Origin: Escherichia ruysiae
GTDB lineage: Bacteria; Pseudomonadota; Gammaproteobacteria; Enterobacterales; Enterobacteriaceae
Direction: 5' to 3'
DNA: 64,000 bases
Assembly: GCF_031323975.1 (NCBI RefSeq)
Contig: NZ_JAVIWS010000001.1
Location: 1,674,001 to 1,738,000 of the forward strand
The notes beneath the pieces were generated by a model, which was not told the origin of the DNA, ran no database searches, and saw only the letters and a program-made list of their open reading frames with translations. Shown here piece after piece: positions 1-10,493 of this stretch (positions are counted from its first letter, which is position 1; every line of letters begins with the position of its first letter). The translations under genes were made by a program, and so were the position numbers.

Positions 1-1
1 C

Positions 2-1072
2 GGTTTCCACGAAGAATTAATCATGTCGTCGCTGCTTGGCGTTTCCTTCGTTGGCGCATTTCTGGTTGTCGGTTCTTCTTTTATCCTGCCTTATCTACGT
101 CGGGTTATCACCCCCACCGTCAGCGGCATTGTGGTGCTGATGATCGGCTTAAGCCTGATTAAAGTCGGCATTATCGATTTTGGCGGTGGATTTGCAGCCA
201 AAAGCAGCGGTACGTTCGGCAATTACGAACATCTCGGCGTTGGTTTATTGGTTTTGATTGTGGTGATCGGCTTTAACTGCTGCCGTAGTCCGTTGCTACG
301 CATGGGCGGGATCGCCATTGGGCTTTGCGTCGGCTATATCGCGTCGTTATGCCTTGGCATGGTGGATTTCAGCAGTATGCGCAACCTGCCGTTAATCACT
401 ATCCCACATCCGTTCAAATACGGGTTTAGTTTCAGCTTCCATCAGTTCCTGGTGGTCGGCACGATTTATCTACTTAGCGTGCTGGAGGCAGTAGGCGATA
501 TCACCGCCACGGCAATGGTTTCCCGCCGTCCTATTCAGGGAGACGAATATCAGTCACGGCTGAAAGGTGGCGTGCTGGCAGATGGTCTGGTCTCTGTTAT
601 CGCCTCCGCAGTCGGTTCATTACCATTAACCACCTTTGCGCAAAATAACGGTGTTATTCAGATGACCGGCGTCGCCTCACGTTATATCGGGCGAACCATC
701 GCGGTTATGTTGGTTATCCTCGGGTTATTTCCGATGATCGGCGGCTTCTTCACCACTATCCCCTCGGCAGTTCTGGGGGGTGCAATGACGTTAATGTTTT
801 CCATGATTGCCATTGCCGGTATCCGCATCATTATCACCAATGGCTTAAAACGCCGTGAAACACTTATCGTCGCCACCTCATTAGGTTTAGGTCTTGGTGT
901 TTCCTACGATCCCGAAATTTTTAAAATATTGCCTGCCTCTATTTATGTATTAGTTGAAAACCCTATTTGTGCAGGCGGGTTAACTGCGATTTTATTAAAT
1001 ATTATTCTCCCTGGTGGCTACCGACAGGAAAACGTTCTGCCTGGTATTACCTCAGCGGAAGAGATGGATTAA
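2..1072 (+). CDS. xanQ: xanthine permease XanQ, 3' part
   Basis: Proton-coupled xanthine uptake in the inner membrane, NAT/NCS2 family. The reading frame is open to the window edge, so the first roughly 110 residues are missing; 356 of the usual 466 residues are present. Hydrophobic membrane segments alternate with short loops. Seen are the NAT signature QNNGVIQMT near base 640 and the acidic residues in LSVLEAVGD and GVLADGLVS. Counting back from the C-terminus these correspond to Gln324, Asn325, Glu272 and Asp304, the known substrate-binding set of E. coli XanQ. It ends 14 bases before guaD, so the two are probably co-transcribed. The match to XanQ rather than its paralogue XanP is from recall of the full sequence. 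Confidence 0.96.
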   Translation, partial: GFHEELIMSSLLGVSFVGAFLVVGSSFILPYLRRVITPTVSGIVVLMIGLSLIKVGIIDFGGGFAAKSSGTFGNYEHLGVGLLVLIVVIGFNCCRSPLLRMGGIAIGLCVGYIASLCLGMVDFSSMRNLPLITIPHPFKYGFSFSFHQFLVVGTIYLLSVLEAVGDITATAMVSRRPIQGDEYQSRLKGGVLADGLVSVIASAVGSLPLTTFAQNNGVIQMTGVASRYIGRTIAVMLVILGLFPMIGGFFTTIPSAVLGGAMTLMFSMIAIAGIRIIITNGLKRRETLIVATSLGLGLGVSYDPEIFKILPASIYVLVENPICAGGLTAILLNIILPGGYRQENVLPGITSAEEMD

Positions 1073-1086
1073 AAGTAAAGGAGTCA

Positions 1087-2406
1087 ATGATGTCAGGAGA
1101 ACACACGTTAAAAGCAGTACGAGGCAGTTTTATTGATGTCACCCGTACAGTCGATAACCCGGAAGAAATCGCCTCTGCACTGCGTTTTATTGAGGATGGT
1201 TTACTACTCATTAAACAAGGGAAAGTGGAATGGTTTGGCAAATGGGAAGACGGAAAGCATCAAATTCCTGACACTATTCGCGTCCGTGATTATCGAGGCA
1301 AACTGATAGTTCCGGGCTTTGTCGATACACATATCCATTATCCGCAAAGTGAAATGGTCGGTGCCTACGGTGAGCAGTTGCTGGAATGGTTGAATAAACA
1401 CACATTCCCCACAGAGCGTCGTTATGAGGATTTAGAATACGCCCGCGAAATGTCGGCGTTTTTCATCAAGCAGTTATTGCGCAACGGCACAACTACGGCG
1501 CTGGTGTTTGGGACTGTTCATCCGCAATCCGTTGATGCGCTGTTTGAAGCCGCCAGTCATATCAATATGCGTATGATTGCCGGCAAGGTGATGATGGATC
1601 GCAATGCGCCGGATTATCTGCTTGATACCGCAGAAAGCAGTTATCACCAAAGCAAAGAACTGATCGAACGCTGGCACAAAAATGGACGTCTGTTGTACGC
1701 CATTACACCGCGCTTCGCACCGACTTCATCTCCCGAACAGATGGCAATGGCGCAACGCCTGAAAGAAGAGTTTCCTGATACGTGGATACATACCCATCTG
1801 TGTGAAAACAAAGATGAAATTGCCTGGGTGAAAGAACTTTATCCTGAACATGATGGTTATCTGGATGTTTATCACCAGTATGGCCTGACCGGTAAAAACT
1901 GCGTCTTTGCTCACTGCGTCCATCTGGAAGAAAAAGAGTGGGATCGTCTCAGCGAAACTAAATCCAGCATCGCGTTTTGTCCAACCTCCAACCTTTATCT
2001 CGGTAGCGGCTTATTCAACTTGAAAAAAGCATGGAATAAGAAAGTCAAAGTCGGCATGGGGACTGACATTGGTGCCGGAACCACCTTCAACATGCTGCAA
2101 ACACTGAACGAAGCCTACAAAGTGTTGCAGTTACAGGGCTATCGTCTCTCAGCATATGAAGCGTTTTACCTTGCCACGCTCGGTGGCGCGAAATCTCTGG
2201 GACTTGACGATCTGATCGGCAATTTTATACCAGGCAAAGAGGCTGATTTCGTGGTGATGGAGCCTACCGCCACGCCACTGCAGCAATTGCGCTATGACAA
2301 CTCTGTTTCTTTAGTCGACAAATTGTTCGTGATGATGACGTTGGGCGATGACCGTTCTATCTATCGCACCTACGTTGATGGTCGTCTGGTGTACGAACGT
2401 AACTAA
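1087..2406 (+). CDS. guaD: guanine deaminase GuaD
   Basis: Converts guanine to xanthine and ammonia in the cytoplasm; zinc-dependent amidohydrolase superfamily. The 439 residues are full length. Metal-binding motifs appear in family order: VDTHIHYPQ (His82, His84), THLCEN, FAHCVHL and MGTDIGAGT. The start chosen is the ATG preceded by AAAGGAG; a longer frame opens 120 bases upstream inside xanQ but has no ribosome site. It lies between a xanthine permease and a guanine/hypoxanthine permease, which fits purine salvage: guanine imported by GhxQ becomes xanthine, which XanQ also transports. Confidence 0.97.
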   Translation: MMSGEHTLKAVRGSFIDVTRTVDNPEEIASALRFIEDGLLLIKQGKVEWFGKWEDGKHQIPDTIRVRDYRGKLIVPGFVDTHIHYPQSEMVGAYGEQLLEWLNKHTFPTERRYEDLEYAREMSAFFIKQLLRNGTTTALVFGTVHPQSVDALFEAASHINMRMIAGKVMMDRNAPDYLLDTAESSYHQSKELIERWHKNGRLLYAITPRFAPTSSPEQMAMAQRLKEEFPDTWIHTHLCENKDEIAWVKELYPEHDGYLDVYHQYGLTGKNCVFAHCVHLEEKEWDRLSETKSSIAFCPTSNLYLGSGLFNLKKAWNKKVKVGMGTDIGAGTTFNMLQTLNEAYKVLQLQGYRLSAYEAFYLATLGGAKSLGLDDLIGNFIPGKEADFVVMEPTATPLQQLRYDNSVSLVDKLFVMMTLGDDRSIYRTYVDGRLVYERN

Positions 2407-2431
2407 TAATAAACCTCGTGAGGACATCATT

Positions 2432-3799
2432 ATGTCTGGAGACATCCTACAAACACCGGACGCACCAAAGCCACAGGGCGCGCTGGATAATTATTTTAAA
2501 ATTACCGCCAGAGGCAGCAGCGTTCGCCAGGAGGTACTGGCGGGTCTGACTACATTCCTCGCTATGGTTTACTCCGTTATCGTAGTGCCGGGAATGCTGG
2601 GTAAAGCAGGTTTTCCTCCCGCAGCGGTCTTCGTTGCCACCTGTCTGGTCGCAGGCTTCGGCTCTCTGCTGATGGGGTTATGGGCTAACCTGCCAATGGC
2701 GATTGGTTGCGCCATTTCCTTGACGGCGTTTACCGCATTCAGTCTGGTACTCGGGCAACAAATTAGCGTTCCTGTCGCACTGGGCGCGGTATTTCTGATG
2801 GGCGTCATCTTCACCGCCATTTCCGTAACCGGTGTGCGTACCTGGATCTTACGTAATTTGCCGATGGGTATCGCTCACGGTACAGGTATCGGTATCGGGC
2901 TGTTTCTGCTGCTGATTGCTGCTAACGGTGTGGGTATGGTTATCAAAAACCCGATTGAAGGCTTGCCAGTGGCGCTCGGTGCGTTTACCTCCTTCCCGGT
3001 GATGATGAGCTTGCTGGGGCTGGCGGTCATCTTCGGTCTGGAGAAGTGTCGCGTACCCGGCGGGATCTTGTTGGTGATTATTGCAATTTCGATCATCGGC
3101 TTAATCTTTGACCCAGCGGTGAAATACCACGGTCTGGTGGCGATGCCAAGCCTGACTGGCGAAGATGGTAAGTCTCTGATTTTCAGCCTCGATATTATGG
3201 GCGCACTCCAGCCAACTGTACTTCCGAGTGTACTGGCATTGGTGATGACCGCAGTGTTCGACGCTACTGGCACCATCCGTGCCGTCGCCGGTCAGGCGAA
3301 TTTGTTGGATAAAGACAACCAGATCATCAACGGCGGCAAAGCCCTGACCAGTGACTCAGTAAGTTCAATATTCTCCGGTCTGGTGGGCGCAGCGCCCGCA
3401 GCGGTTTATATCGAATCAGCGGCAGGAACCGCCGCCGGGGGTAAAACAGGGTTGACCGCAACCGTAGTGGGGGCGTTATTCCTGCTGATTCTGTTCTTAT
3501 CACCTCTGTCATTTTTGATCCCTGGTTACGCCACTGCACCCGCTCTGATGTACGTAGGTTTGCTGATGTTAAGTAACGTCTCGAAGCTCGATTTCAATGA
3601 CTTTATTGATGCGATGGCAGGCCTGGTATGTGCGGTTTTCATCGTTCTGACCTGTAATATCGTCACCGGTATTATGCTGGGCTTTGTGACACTGGTCGTA
3701 GGCCGCGTCTTTGCACGCGAATGGCAAAAGCTGAATATTGGTACGGTTATCATTACCGCCGCACTGGTCGCGTTTTACGCAGGTGGTTGGGCAATCTAA
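2432..3799 (+). CDS. ghxQ: guanine/hypoxanthine permease GhxQ
   Basis: Inner-membrane guanine and hypoxanthine uptake, NCS2 family of the AzgA type (a different clade from XanQ). The product has 455 residues with 12 or more hydrophobic stretches. Typical AzgA-like motifs are the N-terminal [19 protein letters not shown] and [15 protein letters not shown] in the middle. The start is the ATG after GTGAGGACATCATT; the 28 extra upstream residues overlap guaD and are not supported. Last gene of the xanQ-guaD-ghxQ run, followed by a hairpin. The close paralogue GhxP differs at its N-terminus, so GhxQ is preferred from sequence and location. Confidence 0.93.
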   Translation: MSGDILQTPDAPKPQGALDNYFKITARGSSVRQEVLAGLTTFLAMVYSVIVVPGMLGKAGFPPAAVFVATCLVAGFGSLLMGLWANLPMAIGCAISLTAFTAFSLVLGQQISVPVALGAVFLMGVIFTAISVTGVRTWILRNLPMGIAHGTGIGIGLFLLLIAANGVGMVIKNPIEGLPVALGAFTSFPVMMSLLGLAVIFGLEKCRVPGGILLVIIAISIIGLIFDPAVKYHGLVAMPSLTGEDGKSLIFSLDIMGALQPTVLPSVLALVMTAVFDATGTIRAVAGQANLLDKDNQIINGGKALTSDSVSSIFSGLVGAAPAAVYIESAAGTAAGGKTGLTATVVGALFLLILFLSPLSFLIPGYATAPALMYVGLLMLSNVSKLDFNDFIDAMAGLVCAVFIVLTCNIVTGIMLGFVTLVVGRVFAREWQKLNIGTVIITAALVAFYAGGWAI

Positions 3800-3803
3800 T
3801 AGA

Positions 3804-3834
3804 CTCCCCGCGCCTTTCAGCGCGGAGATTTCTT
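3804..3834 (+). terminator. terminator-like hairpin between ghxQ and ygfS
   Basis: A GC-rich inverted repeat (CCGCGC ... GCGCGG with a short loop) is followed by a T-rich stretch. It lies just after the ghxQ stop and before the convergent ygfS stop, so it could end transcription from the ghxQ side. Confidence 0.6.
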
Positions 3835-4323
3835 TCAGAGAGGATTCTCACCGCTGGCAGCAAGACGCTGCTGGCGGACTTGCCTGAGTTCTCTCTCAGT
3901 CATCAACTGCAACGCCTGCGTTGGGCAGGACTCAACGCACGCAGGTCCCTCTTGCCGCTGTTCGCAAAGATCACATTTCACGATGAGTTGACGAGTATGA
4001 CCGGGCAACGACTGAACAGTGATCATCCCAAACGGGCACGCACTGACGCAACTCTGACAGCCAATACAACGGGCAGAATTGGCCTGCACCACCTGCTCGC
4101 CTATCGTCAGCGCCCCCACAGGGCAAGCACCAACACAAGGGGCGTTTTCGCATTGATGGCACATCACCGGCGCACTAATGTTGTTCAGACGCTGCACTTT
4201 TAAACGTGGGAGAAAGAAACTAGCATTCAACTCCTGTTCTAACGGATGGGCGACCACGCAAGCCACTTCGCAAGTACGACAACCAATACAGTCAGTTGAA
4301 TTAACGATAATTAACGATTTCAT
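3835..4323 (-). CDS. ygfS: YgfS, predicted 4Fe-4S ferredoxin-type subunit
   Basis: A 162-residue electron-transfer protein of the multi-cluster ferredoxin (HycB/CooF-like) type. Four cysteine groups are visible: [48 protein letters not shown] and [18 protein letters not shown], enough for about four 4Fe-4S clusters. Its ATG overlaps the stop of ygfT in an ATGA junction, so translation of the two is likely coupled. The partner enzyme is not certain. In E. coli this gene belongs to a larger purine-catabolism region that includes xanthine dehydrogenase-like genes, so transfer of electrons from a purine hydroxylase is an inference. Confidence 0.9.
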   Translation of the reverse strand: MKSLIIVNSTDCIGCRTCEVACVVAHPLEQELNASFFLPRLKVQRLNNISAPVMCHQCENAPCVGACPVGALTIGEQVVQANSARCIGCQSCVSACPFGMITVQSLPGHTRQLIVKCDLCEQRQEGPACVESCPTQALQLMTERELRQVRQQRLAASGENPL

Positions 4324-6242
4324 CGCGATGCCTTCGTATTAAACATGGCTAACATATCGTGTGCTGCCTGTCTTCCTGCGGCCATTGCAGTGACGACCAG
4401 ATCCGCGCCATGAACAGCATCACCACCAGCAAAGACTTTTCTCAGATGCGTCTGGGTGGGTAAATACCCGACGTCGCCGGTTTGAATCAGCCCCCATTTA
4501 TCGAGCTTAACGCCACTGCCCTGCAACCACGGCATGGCATGTGCCTGGAACCCAAAGGCCATAATCAGCACATCGGCGGGCAGTTCAAACTCAGATCCCG
4601 CCACCGGACGTGGACGACGGCGACCATCAGGTTCCGGCTCACCCATTGCGGTACGAATCAAACCCACTGCTTTTAAGCGCCCGTCATCATCAAGAGCGAT
4701 ATATTGCGGCTGAACATTGAACTGAAACTCAACGCCTTCTTCTCGCGCATTAACCACCTCTTTTCGCGAGCCGGGCATACTGACTTCATCACGCCGATAA
4801 GCACAGGTCACACTGGCGGCCTTCAGGCGAATGGATGTGCGCAGGCAATCCATTGTTGTATCGCCGCCCCCCAATACGACAACTCGCTTACCTTCTACAT
4901 CCGTCAGCGGATACTCTGCAGACTCTGGCAGCCCCATCAACTGGCGGGTATGGGCGGTCAGGAACGGTAGCGCCTGAATGACACCGGGCGCATCTTCATG
5001 CGGCAGATCCGCTCGCATCATCCCGTAAGTCCCCACGCCGAGGAAAACGGCATCATATTCCGCCGTTAATTCGTTGAAAGAGATATCACGGCCAATTTCA
5101 CAGTTGAGATGAAAGTCGATCCCCATCGCGGTGAATATCTCCCGCCGCTGGCTTAACACCGCTTTATCGAGCTTGAAAGGAGGAATACCAAAGGTCAACA
5201 TGCCGCCAATTTCTGGATGGCGATCAAAGACATCAACATGAACGCCAGCGCGCACCAGAATATCGGCACACCCCAGCCCTGCTGGCCCTGCGCCAATCAC
5301 CGCCACTCTTTCCATACGCGGAACGACCTGGCTGACATCGGGACGCCAGCCCATCGCCAGCGCGGTATCGGTGATGTAGCGTTCCAGATTACCGATAGAG
5401 ACTGCGCCAGAGTGATCTTTCAAAGTACATGCACCTTCACAAAGACGGTCCTGTGGACATACCCTGCCGCAGATTTCTGGTAAGGAGCTGGTCTGGTGGC
5501 AGAGTTCTGCCGCTTCAATAATCTTCCCTTCCTGTACCAGACGGATGTAATCCGGAATGGCGTTATGCAGCGGGCAATGCCAGTTGCAGTTGGCTTTTTC
5601 GGCACAATAAACACAGCGGTCACTCTCATAAGTCGCTTGTTGCGGATCCAGTCCACAATAGATTTCGCCAAAGTGGGTTTTCCGCTCACTCGCTGAAATT
5701 TTATCTGCACCTTTACGCGGGTTAACGGGGAGCAACGCTGCACGGCGAGATGACTGAGCATCTGATGACACCTTTCCTTCTGCCGTTTTGCGCTGGCGGG
5801 TCATCTTTATCTGCTGTAACTCTTTATCATCCATCAGGCGTAATGCCTGCGTTGGGCAGACCTCAATACAGGCTTGAACGCCGGAACTGCGCTGGTTACA
5901 AAGGTCGCATTTCTGCGCAATAGAACCGACCATCTCGATTACGCCAAAGGGGCAAGCGATTGCGCATCTTTTACAACCAATACACTTTTGCTCGTCCAGT
6001 TGTACGCTATCAGGCTGGAAAGTCAGAGCATTTACCGGGCAAACCGTAACGCAGGGGGCATTATTGCAATGATGACAGGCCACTGGATTCGCGTGCAGGC
6101 CTTTCCCAACAACGTGAATACGGGGTTTAAAGTCACTGTGGCTCTGCGGCCAGTTTTCTTGGTTGTGTGCCGCCGCACAGGCAATTTCACAGGCATGACA
6201 GCCTATACATTCCGCAGCTTCAGCAGCGATAAACTTATTCAT
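4320..6242 (-). CDS. ygfT: YgfT, fused ferredoxin / glutamate synthase small subunit-like oxidoreductase
   Basis: A 640-residue fusion. Residues 1-180 hold repeated ferredoxin motifs ([50 protein letters not shown]...CIEVCP). Residues from about 200 resemble the GltD family: a cysteine-rich entry domain ([30 protein letters not shown]), an FAD dinucleotide fold ([15 protein letters not shown]), a second nucleotide fold ([13 protein letters not shown]) and a C-terminal [19 protein letters not shown]. The likely role is electron transfer between NAD(P)H and iron-sulfur partners; the substrate is unknown. The chosen ATG follows AAAGGGATGCAA; an ATG five codons earlier is weaker. First gene of ygfT-ygfS, divergent from uacT. 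Confidence 0.9.
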   Translation of the reverse strand: MNKFIAAEAAECIGCHACEIACAAAHNQENWPQSHSDFKPRIHVVGKGLHANPVACHHCNNAPCVTVCPVNALTFQPDSVQLDEQKCIGCKRCAIACPFGVIEMVGSIAQKCDLCNQRSSGVQACIEVCPTQALRLMDDKELQQIKMTRQRKTAEGKVSSDAQSSRRAALLPVNPRKGADKISASERKTHFGEIYCGLDPQQATYESDRCVYCAEKANCNWHCPLHNAIPDYIRLVQEGKIIEAAELCHQTSSLPEICGRVCPQDRLCEGACTLKDHSGAVSIGNLERYITDTALAMGWRPDVSQVVPRMERVAVIGAGPAGLGCADILVRAGVHVDVFDRHPEIGGMLTFGIPPFKLDKAVLSQRREIFTAMGIDFHLNCEIGRDISFNELTAEYDAVFLGVGTYGMMRADLPHEDAPGVIQALPFLTAHTRQLMGLPESAEYPLTDVEGKRVVVLGGGDTTMDCLRTSIRLKAASVTCAYRRDEVSMPGSRKEVVNAREEGVEFQFNVQPQYIALDDDGRLKAVGLIRTAMGEPEPDGRRRPRPVAGSEFELPADVLIMAFGFQAHAMPWLQGSGVKLDKWGLIQTGDVGYLPTQTHLRKVFAGGDAVHGADLVVTAMAAGRQAAHDMLAMFNTKASR

Positions 6243-6676
6243 TTGCATCCCTTTCATTTGATGAGTTATGTCTTCTCAAATGTCGCAATGCAATAAACGG
6301 GCATATATTATAAAACGTGTCCGCTTTAATGATATTTTGCGACTGAGGTCAAATTATTACCCCTCAATCTGTGCCGCTTTCATTAATTAAACATCGTTGC
6401 TGAAAACAGAGTAATCCAACTCAAAAACATTAAATGCGAGAGTGCGATATGCCAGAATGATTAAAGACATATCAATATGAGAAAATTAAAGATAATTCCA
6501 TTATCTGATTCTTTTCTCATTTTCTCGGTTTAACCACGATTATGTGATTGCCTCCGCAATTCCTGTCTCTAACTTCCCTTCCTCGTTAAAACTGGCATCC
6601 CACGAGCATGTAATTAAACAGTTTTATTAACGTAAACGGTTGCTTTTAACTCTGGCGAGCGAAAGGAGAATGACTG
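6243..6676. promoter_or_regulatory. ygfT-uacT divergent intergenic region
   Basis: This 434-base gene-free stretch separates two divergent transcripts, so it must hold both promoters. It is AT-rich, with several TATAAT-like and TTGA-like words but none I can assign firmly. No small open frame with a convincing ribosome site was seen. uacT is preceded by GAAAGGAGAATGACTG just before its ATG. Confidence 0.5.
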
Positions 6677-8125
6677 ATGAGCGCCATAGATTCCCAACTT
6701 CCCTCATCTTCAGGGCAAGACCGCCCCACCGATGAGGTTGACCGCATATTATCACCAGGAAAGTTGATCATACTCGGTCTGCAACACGTACTTGTGATGT
6801 ATGCAGGTGCAGTCGCTGTTCCACTGATGATTGGTGACAGACTCGGCCTTACCAAAGAGGCGATCGCGATGCTTATTAGCTCCGACCTCTTTTGCTGCGG
6901 TATCGTCACACTTTTGCAATGCATTGGCATCGGTCGTTTTATGGGGATTCGCCTGCCCGTTATTATGTCGGTGACCTTTGCTGCTGTAACGCCAATGATA
7001 GCTATCGGGATGAACCCGGATATCGGCCTGCTGGGGATTTTTGGCGCAACCATCGCAGCAGGATTTATCACCACATTATTAGCGCCGCTTATTGGTCGCT
7101 TAATGCCTTTGTTCCCACCGCTGGTTACCGGTGTGGTTATTACCTCTATCGGGCTGAGTATTATTCAGGTGGGCATTGATTGGGCTGCGGGAGGTAAAGG
7201 AAATCCGCAATATGGTAATCCCGTTTATTTAGGAATCTCCTTCGCAGTCTTAATTTTCATCTTGCTTATTACTCGCTATGCAAAAGGATTTATGTCCAAT
7301 GTCGCCGTATTACTGGGGATTGTATTTGGCTTTTTACTTTCGTGGATGATGAATGAAGTCAATTTATCCGGGCTGCATGATGCTTCGTGGTTTGCGATTG
7401 TTACGCCGATGTCGTTTGGTATGCCGATTTTCGACCCCGTTTCTATTTTGACCATGACCGCAGTACTCATCATCGTATTTATTGAGTCGATGGGGATGTT
7501 CCTGGCACTGGGTGAAATAGTCGGTCGTAAGCTCTCTTCGCACGACATTATTCGCGGGCTGCGCGTGGATGGCGTAGGAACCATGATCGGCGGAACGTTT
7601 AACAGTTTTCCGCATACATCTTTTTCACAAAACGTCGGTCTGGTCAGCGTGACGCGCGTTCATAGCCGCTGGGTGTGTATTTCTTCGGGGATTATTTTAA
7701 TTCTGTTCGGCATGGTGCCCAAAATGGCGGTGCTGGTGGCTTCCATTCCGCAATTTGTGCTGGGCGGCGCGGGGCTGGTGATGTTCGGCATGGTGCTGGC
7801 TACAGGGATTCGGATTCTGTCGCGCTGTAACTACACCACCAACCGTTACAACCTCTATATTGTGGCAATCAGTCTCGGCGTTGGCATGACTCCGACGCTT
7901 TCTCACGATTTTTTTTCTAAATTACCGGCCGTACTGCAACCGTTGCTGCATAGCGGCATTATGCTCGCAACCCTTAGCGCCGTTGTGCTGAACGTCTTCT
8001 TTAATGGCTATCAGCATCATGCTGACCTGGTAAAGGAATCCGTCTCTGATAAAGATCTAAAAGTCAGGACAGTACGTATGTGGCTTCTGATGCGCAAGCT
8101 GAAGAAAAATGAGCATGGAGAATAA
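6677..8125 (+). CDS. uacT: urate permease UacT
   Basis: Proton-coupled uric acid uptake in the inner membrane, NAT/NCS2 family, 482 residues, the length of E. coli UacT (YgfU). The protein starts with a polar tail, then LGLQHVLVMYAGAVAVPLMIG, the usual first membrane segment of the family. The NAT signature region reads SQNVGLVSVTRVHSR, with E and G/D positions in IVFIESMGMFLALGE and LRVDGVGTMIGG. A strong ribosome site (AAAGGAG) precedes the ATG. Its stop lies one base before the next small gene. Confidence 0.95.
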   Translation: MSAIDSQLPSSSGQDRPTDEVDRILSPGKLIILGLQHVLVMYAGAVAVPLMIGDRLGLTKEAIAMLISSDLFCCGIVTLLQCIGIGRFMGIRLPVIMSVTFAAVTPMIAIGMNPDIGLLGIFGATIAAGFITTLLAPLIGRLMPLFPPLVTGVVITSIGLSIIQVGIDWAAGGKGNPQYGNPVYLGISFAVLIFILLITRYAKGFMSNVAVLLGIVFGFLLSWMMNEVNLSGLHDASWFAIVTPMSFGMPIFDPVSILTMTAVLIIVFIESMGMFLALGEIVGRKLSSHDIIRGLRVDGVGTMIGGTFNSFPHTSFSQNVGLVSVTRVHSRWVCISSGIILILFGMVPKMAVLVASIPQFVLGGAGLVMFGMVLATGIRILSRCNYTTNRYNLYIVAISLGVGMTPTLSHDFFSKLPAVLQPLLHSGIMLATLSAVVLNVFFNGYQHHADLVKESVSDKDLKVRTVRMWLLMRKLKKNEHGE

Positions 8126-8126
8126 T

Positions 8127-8252
8127 ATGAATCTTTTAATGCGCGCTATATTCAGTCTGTTATTACTCTTAATGATCTCCATTCCTGTCATTTCTGACTG
8201 CGTTGCAATGGCTATTGAAAGCCGCTTCAAATATATGATGTTGCTTTTTTAA
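8127..8252 (+). CDS. yqfG: small membrane peptide, 41 residues (YqfG-like)
   Basis: A 41-codon frame beginning MNLLMRAIFSLLLLLMISIP, one base after the uacT stop. Residues 5-22 form one hydrophobic helix followed by a short polar and then hydrophobic tail ending KYMMLLF, so it is probably inserted in the inner membrane. The preceding GGAGAATAAT, which contains the end of uacT, supplies a ribosome site, so it is likely translated by coupling or reinitiation. I recall a small E. coli protein of this length called YqfG at this locus; the name is moderately sure and the function unknown. Confidence 0.65.
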   Translation: MNLLMRAIFSLLLLLMISIPVISDCVAMAIESRFKYMMLLF

Positions 8253-8374
8253 ATGGTCTTTCTCTGTCGGCATCCGCTCAAAACGGGCGGTTGTCGATAA
8301 ACGCTCACTTGGTTAATCATTTAACACTTCTGTTATCTATAATGACGAGTGATTAGAATTACATGTGAGAAATT

Positions 8375-8923
8375 ATGCAAACGGAACACGTCATTTTACT
8401 GAATGCACAGGGAGTCCCTTCGGGTACACTGGAAAAATATGCTGCACACACGGCAAATACCCCCTTACATCTCGCGTTCTCCAGTTGGCTGTTTAATGCC
8501 AAAGGGCAATTATTAGTTACCCGCCGCGCACTGAGCAAAAAAGCATGGCCGGGTGTGTGGACAAACTCGGTTTGTGGGCATCCACAATTGGGAGAAAGCA
8601 ACGAAGACGCGGTGATCCGCCGTTGCCGCTTTGAACTGGGTGTGGAAATAACATCACCAGAACCGGTCTATCCTGACTTTCACTACCGCGTCACCGATCC
8701 GAGTGGCATTGTCGAAAATGAAGTGTGCCCGGTATTTGCCGCACGCGTGATCAGCGAGTTACAGCCCAACAATGATGAAGTGATGGATTATCAATGGTGT
8801 GATTTAGCAGATGTATTACGCGGTATTGATGCCACGCCGTGGGCATTCAGCCCGTGGATGGTGATGCAGGCAGCCAATAGCGAAGCCAGAAAACAATTGT
8901 CTGCATTTACACAGCTTAAATAA
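8375..8923 (+). CDS. idi: isopentenyl-diphosphate delta-isomerase, type 1
   Basis: Interconverts isopentenyl diphosphate and dimethylallyl diphosphate for isoprenoid synthesis in the cytoplasm; Nudix fold, Mg/Mn-dependent. The 182 residues equal the E. coli enzyme. Catalytic Cys67 lies in [11 protein letters not shown] and Glu116 in GIVENEVCP. Metal ligands His25, His32, His69, Glu114 and Glu116 are all present at the expected positions. Monocistronic in appearance: 122 bases of non-coding DNA upstream and a hairpin immediately after the stop, shared with the convergent lysS. Confidence 0.97.
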   Translation: MQTEHVILLNAQGVPSGTLEKYAAHTANTPLHLAFSSWLFNAKGQLLVTRRALSKKAWPGVWTNSVCGHPQLGESNEDAVIRRCRFELGVEITSPEPVYPDFHYRVTDPSGIVENEVCPVFAARVISELQPNNDEVMDYQWCDLADVLRGIDATPWAFSPWMVMQAANSEARKQLSAFTQLK

Positions 8924-8925
8924 AA

Positions 8926-8947
8926 AACCCCGACGGTTGCCGGGGTT
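8926..8947. terminator. bidirectional terminator idi / lysS
   Basis: A perfect 7-base stem AACCCCG ... CGGGGTT with an 8-base loop lies between the convergent idi and lysS stops. An A run precedes it on the plus strand (a T run for lysS transcripts) and TT follows it, so it mainly serves lysS. Confidence 0.75.
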
Positions 8948-8966
8948 ATGTGCTTACGCGTAATAC

Positions 8967-10484
8967 TTATTTTACCGGACGCATCGCCGGGAACAGAATA
9001 ACGTCGCGGATAGTATGGCTGTTGGTGAAAAGCATAACCATACGGTCGATACCAATTCCCAGACCTGCTGTCGGCGGCAGACCATGTTCCAGTGCAGTAA
9101 CGTAATCTTCATCGTAGAACATTGCTTCATCGTCGCCTGCGTCTTTCGCCGCAACCTGATCCAGGAAACGCTGCGCCTGATCTTCTGCATCGTTCAGTTC
9201 GCTAAAGCCGTTACCAATCTCACGACCGCCAATAAAGAATTCAAAGCGATCGGTGATTTCCGGGTTGACGTCGTTACGACGCGCCAGCGGAGAAACTTCA
9301 GCCGGGTATTCAGTAATGAAGGTCGGCTGAATCAGATTCGCTTCTGCCACTTCGTCAAAGATCTCGGTCACAATACGACCCAGCCCCCAGCTCTTCTCAA
9401 CGTGAATGCCGAGAGATTCAGCAATCGCTTTCGCAGAGTCAAAGTTATCCAGGTCTGCCATGTCGGTTTCCGGGCGATATTTCTTAATCGCTTCACGCAT
9501 GGTCAGTTTTTCGAACGGCTTACCGAAGTCCAGTACCACATCACCGTAGGTTACTTCAGTCTTACCGAGAATATCCTGAGCCAGAGTGCGGAACAGCGAT
9601 TCGGTCAGTTCGATCAGATCTTTGTAATCCGCGTAAGCCATATAGAGTTCCATCATGGTGAACTCTGGGTTATGGCGCACGGAGATACCTTCGTTACGGA
9701 AGTTACGGTTGATTTCGAACACGCGTTCAAAACCGCCAACCACCAGACGCTTGAGGTACAGTTCCGGCGCAATACGCAGGTACATGTCGAGATCCAGCGC
9801 GTTGTGATGGGTAATAAACGGACGTGCTGCCGCACCGCCCGGGATCACCTGCATCATCGGGGTTTCAACTTCCATAAAGCCGCGATTCACCATGAACTGG
9901 CGAATGCCAGAGAGGATCTGTGAACGCACTTTAAAGGTGTTGCGGGAATCATCGTTAGAGATGAGATCCAGATAACGCTGACGATAACGCGCTTCCTGAT
10001 CTTGCAAGCCGTGGAATTTGTCTGGCAGCGGGCGCAGTGCTTTGGTCAGCAGACGCAGCTCGGTGCAGTGGATAGACAGCTCGCCGGTTTTGGTTTTAAA
10101 CAGCTTACCTTTTGCGCCGATAATATCGCCAAGATCCCATTTCTTAAATTGATCGTTATAAACGCCTTCCGGCAGATCATCACGAGCTACATACAGCTGA
10201 ATGCGACCACCGACGTCCTGCAGGGTAACGAAAGAGGCTTTACCCATAATTCGGCGAGTCATCATGCGACCAGCTACAGCAACTTCGATGTTCAACTCTT
10301 CCAGCTCTTCGTTCTCTTTACCGTCGAAGTCTGTATGCAGTTGGTCAGAAGTATGGTCGCGACGAAAATCATTCGGAAAGGCAATCCCCTGCTCGCGCAG
10401 GTTCGCCAGCTTTTCGCGACGAGTTTTCAGTTCATTGTTAAGATCGGTTACCGCGTCAGTGCCTTGTACGTGTTGTTCAGACAT
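8967..10484 (-). CDS. lysS: lysyl-tRNA synthetase LysS
   Basis: Charges tRNA-Lys in the cytoplasm; class II aminoacyl-tRNA synthetase, 505 residues, homodimer. An N-terminal OB-fold anticodon-binding domain (about 60-150, with [20 protein letters not shown]) is followed by the class II core. Motif 2 is visible as [20 protein letters not shown] and motif 3 as [18 protein letters not shown]. The gene starts 9 bases after the prfB stop with a GGAACC ribosome site, the well known prfB-lysS operon. The paralogue LysU lies elsewhere in E. coli, so LysS is assigned by the prfB context. Confidence 0.97.
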   Translation of the reverse strand: MSEQHVQGTDAVTDLNNELKTRREKLANLREQGIAFPNDFRRDHTSDQLHTDFDGKENEELEELNIEVAVAGRMMTRRIMGKASFVTLQDVGGRIQLYVARDDLPEGVYNDQFKKWDLGDIIGAKGKLFKTKTGELSIHCTELRLLTKALRPLPDKFHGLQDQEARYRQRYLDLISNDDSRNTFKVRSQILSGIRQFMVNRGFMEVETPMMQVIPGGAAARPFITHHNALDLDMYLRIAPELYLKRLVVGGFERVFEINRNFRNEGISVRHNPEFTMMELYMAYADYKDLIELTESLFRTLAQDILGKTEVTYGDVVLDFGKPFEKLTMREAIKKYRPETDMADLDNFDSAKAIAESLGIHVEKSWGLGRIVTEIFDEVAEANLIQPTFITEYPAEVSPLARRNDVNPEITDRFEFFIGGREIGNGFSELNDAEDQAQRFLDQVAAKDAGDDEAMFYDEDYVTALEHGLPPTAGLGIGIDRMVMLFTNSHTIRDVILFPAMRPVK

Positions 10485-10493
10485 GTTGGTTCC

